Made by a program: the position numbers and the translations under genes. Under the pieces are notes generated by a model. The model saw only the letters and a list, made by a program, of their open reading frames with translations. It had not been told where the DNA came from and did not search any database. A stretch of 63,664 nucleotides of DNA from DGNJ01 sp002388905 (GTDB lineage Bacteria > Pseudomonadota > Gammaproteobacteria > Pseudomonadales > Porticoccaceae): positions 1-63,664 of the forward strand of contig DAITSJ010000022.1 in NCBI GenBank assembly GCA_036843405.1, written 5' to 3'. Positions within the stretch are counted from its first letter, which is position 1. Every line of letters begins with the position of its first letter. Shown here one piece after another: positions 54,805-63,424 of the stretch.

Positions 54805-55905
54805 TCAGTAGCCCGTCATCTCCAGGTAGCCATGGCCCAGGATCCGGCCGCTCCGGGTGTCGACCACTTCAACCAGGCCCTCCCAGTAGGCGACGGCCAG
54901 ATCCATGTGCTGGTCCGGCAGTACTGCCCTGACAATCAGGTCGAGGCCGGCTTCCGGATAATCCAGCCGCCAGCGCACCGGGTACCTGCGGCCATCGGCG
55001 GAGCGCCACCAGTCCAGGGGCTCCAGGCCGATTTTGCCGGGCCCGATATCCCGGCTCCGGCCATCCCGCGTCACCCAGGTGCCCCGGCTGGCGGGGTGGC
55101 TGGTTCCCTCCTCGTCGCGCAGCCGGTAGTACATCAGGTCCGCGCCCGAATCCAGTTGCAGCGAAAACCAGTCCCAGCCCACCTGGCCCGCTGCCAGGGA
55201 ACCGGTGCCCCATTCCCGGTCCAGCCAGGACAGCCCCGTTACGGCGTGTGTCTCGCCCCGCCGGCGAAGGGTACCCTCTGTCTGTACCCGGGTGAACGAA
55301 TAATAATAGCTGGCATTGCCCGGTTCCGGCCCCTTGCGACTGAGGCCCCGATCACCCTGGAGCACCACCGGCTTGGCCGGTGCCAGTGTCAGGTTCAGGG
55401 CGAATGCACCGGCATCGACCCGCAGCCGCCAGACGCCGTCCTCTTCCCTCAGGTACCAGTCGCCCAGCCAGACCCGCAGATGCTCGCCGGAAGCACCGGC
55501 CAGGCCCAGTGCGCCCCGGGCAAAGCGTTGATCGGCAAGGTGCGCGGCCCCGGCCACGTCGGTAAGCGCCACGTGGGCCATCCATACCTGGTTGGTGGCC
55601 CAGGCCGAGGGCCGCCGCGGCGGCTTTGGCGCCAGGGCAAAACGGAAGAACGTCGCCTGGTAACCGAAAAGACGGCCCCGCTCATCGCGCAGATGACCGG
55701 TGAGATACCACCACTCGTTGCGGAAATCGGGATGGCCACCGTGATCCCGGGGAAATTGAAACTCCCGCACCGCCACCGCCCGGGCATAGCCCGCACTGCC
55801 GCCGGCACCCAGAATATCCCGCAGATCCATGGCACCGGACTCTTCGCGGCTGCCACAGCCGGCTGCCAGGAGTACAAACAACGTCAGCAGGACCCGGTAT
55901 CCCAT
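54805..55905 (-). CDS. AttH/CrtC-like lipocalin-domain lipoprotein
   Basis: A 366-residue lipoprotein with signal sequence VLLTLFVLLAAGC, where the lipobox cysteine is residue 17. The domain contains FPRDHGGHPDFRNEWWYLTGHL and LSWLDREWGTGSLAAGQVGWDWFSLQLD, the signature of the AttH/hydroxyneurosporene-synthase-like lipocalin family. It is the last gene of an ABC export operon (permease, ATPase and a membrane-anchored protein), like attH with attEFG. Likely binds or modifies a hydrophobic compound at the outer face of a membrane. Confidence 0.85.
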   Translation of the reverse strand: MGYRVLLTLFVLLAAGCGSREESGAMDLRDILGAGGSAGYARAVAVREFQFPRDHGGHPDFRNEWWYLTGHLRDERGRLFGYQATFFRFALAPKPPRRPSAWATNQVWMAHVALTDVAGAAHLADQRFARGALGLAGASGEHLRVWLGDWYLREEDGVWRLRVDAGAFALNLTLAPAKPVVLQGDRGLSRKGPEPGNASYYYSFTRVQTEGTLRRRGETHAVTGLSWLDREWGTGSLAAGQVGWDWFSLQLDSGADLMYYRLRDEEGTSHPASRGTWVTRDGRSRDIGPGKIGLEPLDWWRSADGRRYPVRWRLDYPEAGLDLIVRAVLPDQHMDLAVAYWEGLVEVVDTRSGRILGHGYLEMTGY

Positions 55906-55908
55906 GAG

Positions 55909-58419
55909 CTACTCCTCCCGCAAAACCCGGGCCGGGCTCGTGCGGGCGGCACGCCAGGCCGGATAAATGCCGGCAACCAGGGCCGCCACCAGCGCCAGGA
56001 TTATCCCCTCGACGGCGGCGGTCGCCGGCAAGGTCTCCACCAGGGTCCAGCCAAACGCCCGCCGGTTGATCACATGGATCAGGACATGAGCCATGAGCAG
56101 GCCCAGGGGCAGCGCCAGCAGACCGGCGAGCAAGCCCATGGTTCCCGACTGGCTCAGCACCAGCCACCCCACCTGGTTACGGGTCATGCCCGTGGCCCGC
56201 ATTACCGCCAGTTCCCGCAGGCGCTCCAGTTGCAGCAACATAAGGGCGCCGAAAACCCCGACGAACGCCACCAGCACGGTCAACAACCGCAGCACCCTGG
56301 TTACGGTGAAAGTCCGTTCGAACACCGCCAGTGAAGCCTCGCGGATTTCGGCACTGGCCGTCACCCGGACAGCTTCCGGGTAGGCGTCTACCGCCGATCT
56401 TACCCGTTGCCGGAAGTCCGCCCCGGTGACGTCATCGGCCCGGTGCAGCACCATGCCGGAAAGACCCCGGTCGGCCCAGAACTGGCGATACCGGGCCAGG
56501 GGCAGCAGAGCAAAACCCTCGGGGGAGCGGTAGTCCCGGAACAGGCCCAGTATCGGCAGGGTCCGAAGCCCCCCGGCGGTGCGCAATGCCAGGGAATCCC
56601 CGGGCGCCAGACTCCGATGAAAGGCCAGTGCCTCGGAAATCAGCGCACCTTCCCCCGCCGCGAACCGCGAGCGAACCCCGGGGTCGGGGTCGATCAGGGG
56701 AAACCCCGAAAGTCCCTCGCCGGCACCCGCCACGGCGACCACCGTCAGCGGGCCGCCGTCGGTCTCCACGTCAACCTGCCGGCGCAACTGCCAGTCCGCG
56801 ACTCCCGGCAACTGTTTTAAGTCCACAATCAGTGCCGGCGGCAATCCCGGCGCAGCCGATGCCGAGCCGGGGCCCGACAGGCTCAGGTAGACATCGCCCG
56901 CCAGGGTCTGCTCCAGCCAGAGTTCCAGGCTGACGCGAAAACTGGCCACCATGGTGCCCATGCCCAGCGTGGCCGCCACGGCGACGCTGAGGGCGGCCAC
57001 CGCCAGGCCGGTGCGGGAAAGGCCGGCGGCAATGCCCCGGGGCACCAGACGCGCCACGGTGCCGGTAAAGGGTTTCAGGAGAGCGCCGATGCCGAGGGTA
57101 CACAGATAGAGTGCCGCCGGCACCAGGGCACAGAAGCCAAACACCAGGAGCGCCAGGGCAACAAAACCGAGCACCAGGCTGCGACTGTCGGCAAGAATCA
57201 ACAACCAGCCCGCTGCAAGCAGTACAGCACCGGCAATGGACATCATCGGCAACAGCCGCTGGCTGCGCCGTTCCAGCGAACTGCGCGTCATGGCGGTGGC
57301 GGGCGGCGTCCGGGCCGCTTCCAGGGCGGGCAACAGCGCCGCCACCAGGGTAACGCCAAAGCCGAGAAGCACCCCCTTGAACAGTGCCAGGGTCGGCACC
57401 GCGAAGGCGCCGACCGTCAGGGTAAAATAAAGATCGTTGACGGTGCGCAGCACCAGGTCCACCAATCCCTGGGCCAGAAGAACGCCCAGCACCAGGCCGA
57501 GACCGGTGCCCACCAGCGCCATGGCCAGGGATTCCAGCATGACGACCGCCAGCGTCCCCGCCCTGGTCAGGCCCAGGGCCCTGAGCAGGCCCCAGAGCCG
57601 GCGCCGCCGCACCACCGAAAACGTCATGGTGTTGTAAATCAGCAGGCCCCCGACCAGCAACGCCAGAAGGCTCATGGCAGTGAGGTTGAGGTGGAAGGTC
57701 TCCGCCATCCGGCGTTTCGATGCCGCGCGCTCGTCGCTGGCAGCGAGTGTCAGCGCCTCCGGCAACCAGGCGGCAATTCGTGCCGCCTCCCGCTCTTCCA
57801 GGATCAGGTCGATGCGGTCCAGGACCCCCAGTCGATTGAGGAGTTCCTGGGCGGTAGCGATATCGGTAAGGATCAGGCCCTGCGGCGAACCGCCGGTAAC
57901 GCCCCGGAACGTTCCCGCCACATTCAGGATTCGTTGGCGGCCCCGGTAAGTCATTGGCAGCTCATCGCCCTTGCCCAGGGCCAGGGCCCGCGCGTCCGAG
58001 GACGACAAAAGCACCGTATCCTCCTGCCAGAGGCCGCCCGAATCGGCCTCGCCGGCAAGACCGACGCCGTACCGGTTCAGGGCGATCTCGGCGAGGGGAT
58101 CGATACCCAGCAGGACATAGGTTTCGCCACGGACCCGTACCCGGTCGACCACCACCGGCGCGCTCTGGTGAACACCCAGGTCCCGCCGCAGCTTCGTGAA
58201 TAACGCCTCGGGAACCCCCGCCGGGCCACCGTAGATGGCGTGGCTGGCCTTTCCCGTCACCTGCTCCAGGGATAGTTCGAAGGCCCGCCTGGCGCTGCCG
58301 TTGGCAATGTCCACCGCCATCACCACAGCAACGCCCATGGCAATGCCGAGCAATGTCAAAATGGCCTGCCAGCGGTGGCGGGCATGGAAACGCAGGCAGG
58401 CGCGAAACGCCAGCCTCAC
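55909..58419 (-). CDS. FtsX-like ABC transporter permease
   Basis: An 836-residue permease with two FtsX/MacB-type modules: an N-terminal membrane helix (WQAILTLLGIAMGVAVVMAVDIANG), a periplasmic MacB_PCD-like part, three-helix bundles near 260-400 and 700-830, and mid-protein helices. The end, IYPAWRAARTSPARVLREE, is typical. It starts with GTG overlapping the ATPase stop (GTGA); the longer upstream frame is rejected. The system resembles the AttF/AttG and LolCE-type transporters that move lipids or lipoproteins. Confidence 0.87.
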   Translation of the reverse strand: MRLAFRACLRFHARHRWQAILTLLGIAMGVAVVMAVDIANGSARRAFELSLEQVTGKASHAIYGGPAGVPEALFTKLRRDLGVHQSAPVVVDRVRVRGETYVLLGIDPLAEIALNRYGVGLAGEADSGGLWQEDTVLLSSSDARALALGKGDELPMTYRGRQRILNVAGTFRGVTGGSPQGLILTDIATAQELLNRLGVLDRIDLILEEREAARIAAWLPEALTLAASDERAASKRRMAETFHLNLTAMSLLALLVGGLLIYNTMTFSVVRRRRLWGLLRALGLTRAGTLAVVMLESLAMALVGTGLGLVLGVLLAQGLVDLVLRTVNDLYFTLTVGAFAVPTLALFKGVLLGFGVTLVAALLPALEAARTPPATAMTRSSLERRSQRLLPMMSIAGAVLLAAGWLLILADSRSLVLGFVALALLVFGFCALVPAALYLCTLGIGALLKPFTGTVARLVPRGIAAGLSRTGLAVAALSVAVAATLGMGTMVASFRVSLELWLEQTLAGDVYLSLSGPGSASAAPGLPPALIVDLKQLPGVADWQLRRQVDVETDGGPLTVVAVAGAGEGLSGFPLIDPDPGVRSRFAAGEGALISEALAFHRSLAPGDSLALRTAGGLRTLPILGLFRDYRSPEGFALLPLARYRQFWADRGLSGMVLHRADDVTGADFRQRVRSAVDAYPEAVRVTASAEIREASLAVFERTFTVTRVLRLLTVLVAFVGVFGALMLLQLERLRELAVMRATGMTRNQVGWLVLSQSGTMGLLAGLLALPLGLLMAHVLIHVINRRAFGWTLVETLPATAAVEGIILALVAALVAGIYPAWRAARTSPARVLREE

Positions 58420-59117
58420 CGGGATTGGTCCCCGCCGGCGGCGATAACGCCATCCTCGAGAACGAGCAGGCGGTGGGCCCACTCCGCCACTTCACGGCTG
58501 TGGGTGGCAACGACGAGCCCGGCACCGTGCTCGGCCGCCATGGCGGAAAGCAGTTCCAGTACACGGTAGCCGGTGGCCGCATCCAGGTTGCCGGTGGGCT
58601 CGTCCGCCAGCACCAGATCGGGCCCGTGAACCATTGCCCTGGCGATGGCCACCCGCTGTTGCTCGCCACCGGAGAGCTGATCCGGATAGCGCTCCCCGCA
58701 TGCCTCGAGCCCCAACGCGGCCAGCATGGCCAGGGCCCGCTCCCGACTCTCGGCGTGGCTCCGGCCATTGAGCTCGAGGACCAGGGCAACATTTTCCGAC
58801 GCCGTCAACGTCGGCAGGAGATTGAAAAACTGGTAAACGAAACCGATCCGGCGGCGCCTGACCAGTGTCCGGTCCCGATCTCCCAGCCGGGTCAATTCGA
58901 CGCCCTGCAACCCGACAAGACCCCGCTCCGGCACGTCGATTCCACCGATAAGGTTCAGCAGCGTGGATTTGCCCGAACCACTGCGCCCCAGCAGGGCCAG
59001 CACCTCCCCGCACCCCAGCCGGAAATCGACACCGCGAAGTACGGGACGGCCCGCCGCTCCGGGGTAACGGAAACCCAGGTTCTCCACCTGCAACAGCGTA
59101 TCGGATGCCTTGGCCAT
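58416..59117 (-). CDS. ABC transporter ATP-binding protein (LolD/AttE-like)
   Basis: A 233-residue ATPase of the MacB/LolD class. Walker A is LLGRSGSGKSTLLNLIGG near residue 42, the Q-loop VYQFFNLLPTLT, the signature LSGGEQQRVAIARAM, Walker B LVLADEPTGNLD and the switch histidine VVATHS. It energises the permease encoded downstream, with which it overlaps by GTGA. It follows the membrane-anchored protein gene by 18 bp. Confidence 0.94.
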   Translation of the reverse strand: MAKASDTLLQVENLGFRYPGAAGRPVLRGVDFRLGCGEVLALLGRSGSGKSTLLNLIGGIDVPERGLVGLQGVELTRLGDRDRTLVRRRRIGFVYQFFNLLPTLTASENVALVLELNGRSHAESRERALAMLAALGLEACGERYPDQLSGGEQQRVAIARAMVHGPDLVLADEPTGNLDAATGYRVLELLSAMAAEHGAGLVVATHSREVAEWAHRLLVLEDGVIAAGGDQSR

Positions 59118-59135
59118 GGGCGGCGGGGCGAGCGC

Positions 59136-59792
59136 CTATTCCTCCGGCATCCCCAGGGCGCCATGGTCGGCGCCCTTGAATACCGCAAGCCCCGTTTCCG
59201 TAAAGCGGGGTTCGCCGAGCAACGTCAGGCTCATGCTGCCGGTGCCCACGCCGGCGTCCATTTCAATGGCGATTTCACCGGCGAGGTAAGGCGACAGTGC
59301 CGCCAGGAGTCGATGGGCGATATTCAGGTCCGATGGGCTCACCCGCATCCATATTGGCGATTCGCCGGTTTTGGCAGGTACCCCGTGCTCGCCGGCCGGC
59401 ACCGCCTGCCCGAGACCGTAGTTTGCCAGGGCCTCCCCCAAGCGGGTGGCCACCTTTCGGCGGCTTACTGATCCGGGCGCGGCATAGATTTCAAGGCGGG
59501 GGGCGAGCTGCTTGTAGTCCGCCCGGAAACGGCTGAGCCCCTGCAATACCCGTTCCCGCCGCTGTGCGCCGGGGGCGATATAGTGATCTTCCAGCCGCTC
59601 CACCTGTGCGAGTGACCCAAGCCGCACTTTCTGGACCTGGTCGGTCCGGTCGAGAACCACCACTGGGCCCGGCTCTGCCGGACCCCAGGTTCGACCCAGG
59701 AGAATCAACAGAAGGACAACAAGGAAAAGCGGTATAAGACCCCAGCCAAGGTATTTTATGGCCGGATTCCTGGCCATGCTGAACCAGAACAT
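59136..59792 (-). CDS. Membrane-anchored protein of the ABC operon, unknown function
   Basis: A 218-residue protein with one N-terminal transmembrane helix (WGLIPLFLVVLLLILLG) and a soluble, probably periplasmic, domain with no recognised family. The domain has mixed alpha/beta character (GLSRFRADYKQLAPRLEIYA, AGEIAIEMDAGVGTGSMSLTLLGEPRF). First gene of the operon with ATPase, permease and lipocalin lipoprotein, so it is probably an accessory part of that exporter. GGGAG lies 10 nt before the ATG. Confidence 0.6.
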   Translation of the reverse strand: MFWFSMARNPAIKYLGWGLIPLFLVVLLLILLGRTWGPAEPGPVVVLDRTDQVQKVRLGSLAQVERLEDHYIAPGAQRRERVLQGLSRFRADYKQLAPRLEIYAAPGSVSRRKVATRLGEALANYGLGQAVPAGEHGVPAKTGESPIWMRVSPSDLNIAHRLLAALSPYLAGEIAIEMDAGVGTGSMSLTLLGEPRFTETGLAVFKGADHGALGMPEE

Positions 59793-59968
59793 GCATTAAT
59801 CTCCCGGTTTCACTCTTCGTGCTTCACTCGGGCGAAATTGGAAATTGAAAGGCCCGCTACCTCCAGTATAGAGAGCGGCGCCGTTCAGGGCGAGGCGCCG
59901 TCCGGCCTCTCACACCCGACTCTTGAAATCCACGACCGTAACACGTCCAGAAGGCCCCGGCCCCGGCC

Positions 59969-59996
59969 GTAAAAAAGCCGGCTCTTGAGCCGGCTT
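59969..59996 (-). terminator. Rho-independent terminator after the fourth P450
   Basis: On the minus strand AAGCCGGCT pairs with AGCCGGCTT around a four-base loop and runs into six T. It follows the P450 stop at 60024 by about 28 bp and is the clearest intrinsic terminator in the window. Confidence 0.85.
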
Positions 59997-60023
59997 TGGG
60001 GTGGACCATAAAGCGGAACAGGA

Positions 60024-61316
60024 TCAGGTGTCCCAGCGCACGTGAATGCTGTCGGGGCCGCGCAACTGCATCCCGCGAATTACGGGTTTGGGGTAATCCG
60101 GGTCCAGGCGAAGATTGGGCAGGTCCAGCAACATATCCAGGGCCGCTTCCATTTCCACGGCGGCAATATGCTTGCCCAGGCAGGTATGAGCTCCGAAGCC
60201 AAAACTCAGTACCGGACGCATGGGCCGGTCGACCCAGAATTCGTTGGGCCGCTCATAGGTTTCCGGATCCCGGTTGGCGGCGGCGATACAAAGGGACACG
60301 GCGGTACCCTTGGGCACGTTGACGCCGCTAACCTCCATATCCTTGTCCGCAATGCGTGCCAGGTAGGCGGCCACCGGTTCAAGGCGCATGGTCTCGGTGA
60401 TAACCTGGGGGATCAGGGAGCGATCTTCCCGGACTCGCTCCAGGACCTCCGGATGTTCGAATAACTGCACCATCATGTTGGCAAAGGTCCGGCTGGTGGT
60501 CTCGGCGGCAGCCAGCAGCAACATGCGCACGAAATTGGTAATTTCCTCGTCCGTGAACTTCTGACCGTCCACTTCGATATTGAGCATAAAGCCGATCAGG
60601 TCGTCGTGTTGCTCGCCGGCGGCGCGCCGGGCCTTGATGATGGGCAGCACGTGCTCGAAAAGCTGCTGCCCGGCTTCCATCGCCGCGGGCATGGTTTTTT
60701 TGGCCACCTCGGGGTCCACCTGTGGTCCGCCGAGAATACGCAGGGCCCAGCCGGCGAATTTCATCACCGCTTCCCGGTCCTCCGGGAAACCGAAAATATC
60801 GTAAACCACCCGCACGGGGAACGGCAGGGAGTACTCCCTGACCAGGTCGGCCCTGCCATTGGGACGCAGCGCATCGACAAACTCATTCTTGATGATGGGA
60901 CGAATCCGGGTCTCGTTCATCTTGCGGATCACCGGCAGCATGAAGGGCGGTTGCAGAAGCTGCCGGAATTTCTTGTGTTGCTCACCGTCCATGGCGGTAA
61001 GCAGGAGGTTGTCCACCGCGGCACCGAAACCGTCCCCGTTGATATAGCTCTTCCAGTTTCCGGTATCGCGCAGTATGCCCATCACATCCTTGTAGCGGAA
61101 AATGCTCATCACCGGACGGCCGCTATTGCCGTAATCCGCCTGGCTCGGCACCTTGAAGCGGGCCAGGATGTCGCCATCCATGACGGGTGACTCCTCCCGC
61201 AACTCGTTGTACATGGGATAAGGGTTGGGGTCCGACAGGGTGCCGGTATAGGTATCGCTGACCACCAGGAAATCCCTGGCCATCTGATCGAGATTACGAC
61301 TTTGGGGTTCACTCAC
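60024..61316 (-). CDS. Cytochrome P450 (non-CYP101 type)
   Basis: A 430-residue soluble P450 unlike the three CYP101-type copies. The I-helix is LLLAAAETTSRTFAN, with Glu in place of the usual Asp before the Thr; the K-helix is ITETMRLEP; the heme loop is LSFGFGAHTCLGKHIAAVE with the thiolate cysteine at about residue 379. It has a GTG start at 61316 with AGGAG 7 nt upstream; the longer frame crosses its own promoter. It is monocistronic, with a good promoter and a strong terminator. It may use the ferredoxin encoded at 28835. Substrate unknown. Confidence 0.9.
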   Translation of the reverse strand: MSEPQSRNLDQMARDFLVVSDTYTGTLSDPNPYPMYNELREESPVMDGDILARFKVPSQADYGNSGRPVMSIFRYKDVMGILRDTGNWKSYINGDGFGAAVDNLLLTAMDGEQHKKFRQLLQPPFMLPVIRKMNETRIRPIIKNEFVDALRPNGRADLVREYSLPFPVRVVYDIFGFPEDREAVMKFAGWALRILGGPQVDPEVAKKTMPAAMEAGQQLFEHVLPIIKARRAAGEQHDDLIGFMLNIEVDGQKFTDEEITNFVRMLLLAAAETTSRTFANMMVQLFEHPEVLERVREDRSLIPQVITETMRLEPVAAYLARIADKDMEVSGVNVPKGTAVSLCIAAANRDPETYERPNEFWVDRPMRPVLSFGFGAHTCLGKHIAAVEMEAALDMLLDLPNLRLDPDYPKPVIRGMQLRGPDSIHVRWDT

Positions 61317-61740
61317 GGATTGACTCCTGGAATTTGGCGCCTGGTGAAATAAGCGGGATAGCTTAACGGAAAGGAGTATAAAAAGAGAGGGAATTAATAT
61401 CAACCAGGGCGAATCGGGACCATAAACACCAAATAAGGACTGTACCTTTGACTGCTTTCGCCGTCCCGGAAAGCACCTCTGCTAAGCAGAAAAAAGACTA
61501 ATCCCTGGCTTTGCGGTAGCCGCATCAGGACCCGGCATCCAACCTTGTATCTCAGGGTTACGACCGTGCGATTTACCCGTGAACCAGATTCCTCCCGGTT
61601 TTACCTCGCGCGATTCGCCACGGGATGGGTCGAACAAAAGGTGTACATAAGTCGAGACGGTCAAGCGGCCGGGCCCTGCTGTCAATAATAATATTGCGGA
61701 TTCGATAAAACCGCCGGGAAGTCGGCGATAGGATAATGAT
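61317..61740. other. Non-coding spacer between the fourth P450 and cinA
   Basis: About 424 bp without a convincing gene. The P450-proximal part holds the promoter listed separately. The rest is lower in GC than the neighbours and contains a short dyad, TCTGC-TAA-GCAGA near 61489-61501, and an AT-rich patch near 61680-61695. I see no RNA gene. Confidence 0.4.
61375..61403 (-). promoter_or_regulatory. Sigma-70-type promoter for the fourth P450
   Basis: On the minus strand TTGATA (61398-61403) and TATACT (61375-61380) are separated by exactly 17 bp and lie about 60 bp upstream of the P450 GTG start. Both boxes are near consensus, so constitutive or repressor-controlled expression is likely. Confidence 0.75.
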
Positions 61741-63009
61741 TTAATTCCGACCGCCGACGGGGTAATAGGATGGAGCGCTTTCCAGGCCCAGTAGCGCTCT
61801 TCGTACCAGATCGAGCCCCAGAGCCGCCACCAGAGACTGGTATATACCACCGCCTGTGGGAAAATGGAATTGGCGGGAACGGATTTCGCCTTCGCGACCC
61901 CAGCCGGCCCAGACCGTGCCTTTGTTCTGGTCGCCACCTCTTTGGCCGGAATTAGGGTCACCATAAACCGCCACCGCATAGTCGGCCCGGGTACCGGCTA
62001 AAAGGGTTTGTACCGTATGCCGTACCCCGGCCTCACTGACCTCCGACTCCCCGGGGCACTCCTCCAGACCCAGCAGCCCGGTATACATTCGACCGGGACT
62101 GGTAATCACTCCCGCCTCAAAAACGTCCCCGGCCCTGGCTACCCGATTGATCATTCGGGCCATCTCGCCGCCGGTCGCGGATTCCGCTGTGGCCAGGCGC
62201 AGATTCCGTTGACGCAAAAGCGACACCAGCGAATCCTCCAGCGTGCCGTCGCCAACGGCAACGATATGATCCGCCAGCAACCTGTGTAATTTAGTGCACC
62301 AGCCGTCATGCAGCCCTTCACTGTCGCCAGCCCGGCTGGTAATCTTTACCTCCAGCGTCGGCAGACCGGCACGAAACCCCAGTTCCAGTGACGGGGGCCA
62401 GTCTGGCAAAGCCTCATCGATCCATTGTTGCAAATAGGACTCACCGATTCCGTAGACATGGAAACGGCTTTGGCGCAGGGGTGTGGTATCCGGAAATTGT
62501 TGTCGCAGCAGCGGCACAACCTGCTCATGGAGCATCCGTTCCAGTTCGTGGGGAACCCCCGGAGTACAGAGTACCAGGCAGTTATTCAGTTCCAGCCGGA
62601 TGCCCACGGCACTGCCGATGGGGTTGGGAATAATCTCGCACCCCTGCGGCAACATCGTCTGCTTCAGGTTGGCCTCATTCATCGGCAACCCGTGACGCGC
62701 CAGCAGGGTTTCCAGTTGATCGAGGGCCTCGGGGTGTTGGCCCAGGGGCTTGCCCGCCGCCCGGCCCAGGGCCTCGGCGGTAAGGTCGTCCACGGTGGGA
62801 CCCAGCCCGCCATTGACGATCAATACATCGGCTGTGTCGCTGAGCCGGTTTATTTCCGCAACGAGGTCCGTCAGCCGGTCGCCAATGGTGACCTTGCCGT
62901 CGATGTACAACCCCAGGGTAGCTAGTTGCCGGGCAATTCGGCTGGAATTGCTGTCCACGGTCACACCCGTCATAAGTTCATCGCCAGTAAGCAGAAGCTG
63001 AATGTTCAT
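61741..63009 (-). CDS. cinA: CinA-family protein (MoaB/MogA-like plus NMN amidase-like domain)
   Basis: A 422-residue protein. The N-terminal molybdopterin-binding-like domain has LTGDELMTGVTVDSNS and VNGGLGPTVDDLTAEALG; the C-terminal CinA domain (from about residue 260) has LATAESATGGEMARMINRVARAGDVFEAGVITS, typical of NMN deamidases. Length matches full-size CinA. It acts in nicotinamide-nucleotide salvage, with pyrophosphatase activity in the first domain. No recA follows, unlike many genomes. The start at 63009 is the standard MNIQLLLTGDEL. Confidence 0.9.
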   Translation of the reverse strand: MNIQLLLTGDELMTGVTVDSNSSRIARQLATLGLYIDGKVTIGDRLTDLVAEINRLSDTADVLIVNGGLGPTVDDLTAEALGRAAGKPLGQHPEALDQLETLLARHGLPMNEANLKQTMLPQGCEIIPNPIGSAVGIRLELNNCLVLCTPGVPHELERMLHEQVVPLLRQQFPDTTPLRQSRFHVYGIGESYLQQWIDEALPDWPPSLELGFRAGLPTLEVKITSRAGDSEGLHDGWCTKLHRLLADHIVAVGDGTLEDSLVSLLRQRNLRLATAESATGGEMARMINRVARAGDVFEAGVITSPGRMYTGLLGLEECPGESEVSEAGVRHTVQTLLAGTRADYAVAVYGDPNSGQRGGDQNKGTVWAGWGREGEIRSRQFHFPTGGGIYQSLVAALGLDLVRRALLGLESAPSYYPVGGRN

Positions 63010-63424
63010 GGCGTAGTCCTTGGCTGGATGAATTTTGAAGCAGTATACCGTTTTCAGGATCTGTAAAACCTTGTCAGGCTCTGCCTGCCTGTAGAGTTCC
63101 CGGCATAAATAGGCCCCAGGCTTGTCTGCCAGGGCGCTTTAGTTGCGATCGTGAAAGGCTGGCGGTCCAGATGTAAAGCAACTGTGATCCAATTGGCGGT
63201 AGGCATCGGTATTAACAAAAATCCGTAAAACCATGTTGATAGTAGCGACCGCTGACGAATTAGACGCAGACGCCTATCAGGCGTCGCTGGTAGCGAAATC
63301 CAGGGCAGAAATCATTTACACATGATTCAGCCCTTCGGTCTGAACCAATCAAAGGGCATAAAATCGAAGTATTCGAAGCCCTTTTTTCATACTGCCAAGA
63401 CTCGTCAACATAATGGTGGAAACT
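63010..63424. other. Hairpin-rich non-coding spacer at the window end
   Basis: About 415 bp of lower GC than the rest, without a recognised gene. It contains GACGCCT-ATC-AGGCGTC around 63271-63287, a second hairpin near 63325-63345, a 30-codon ATG frame at 63233-63325 with no known match, and a terminator-like stem. It ends at the truncated RHS gene and may be a decayed mobile element. Confidence 0.4.
63352..63389 (+). terminator. Terminator-like hairpin
   Basis: AAAGGGC and GCCCTTT pair around an inner TCGAA-GTA-TTCGA hairpin and are followed by a T run on the plus strand. No annotated plus-strand gene precedes it, so a small RNA or the 30-codon frame upstream are the only candidates it could terminate. 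Confidence 0.5.

Noticed and set aside
61489..61507. TCTGC-TAA-GCAGA followed by six A as a terminator
   Set aside because: On either strand the run of T lies before, not after, the stem, and no gene ends there in the right direction.
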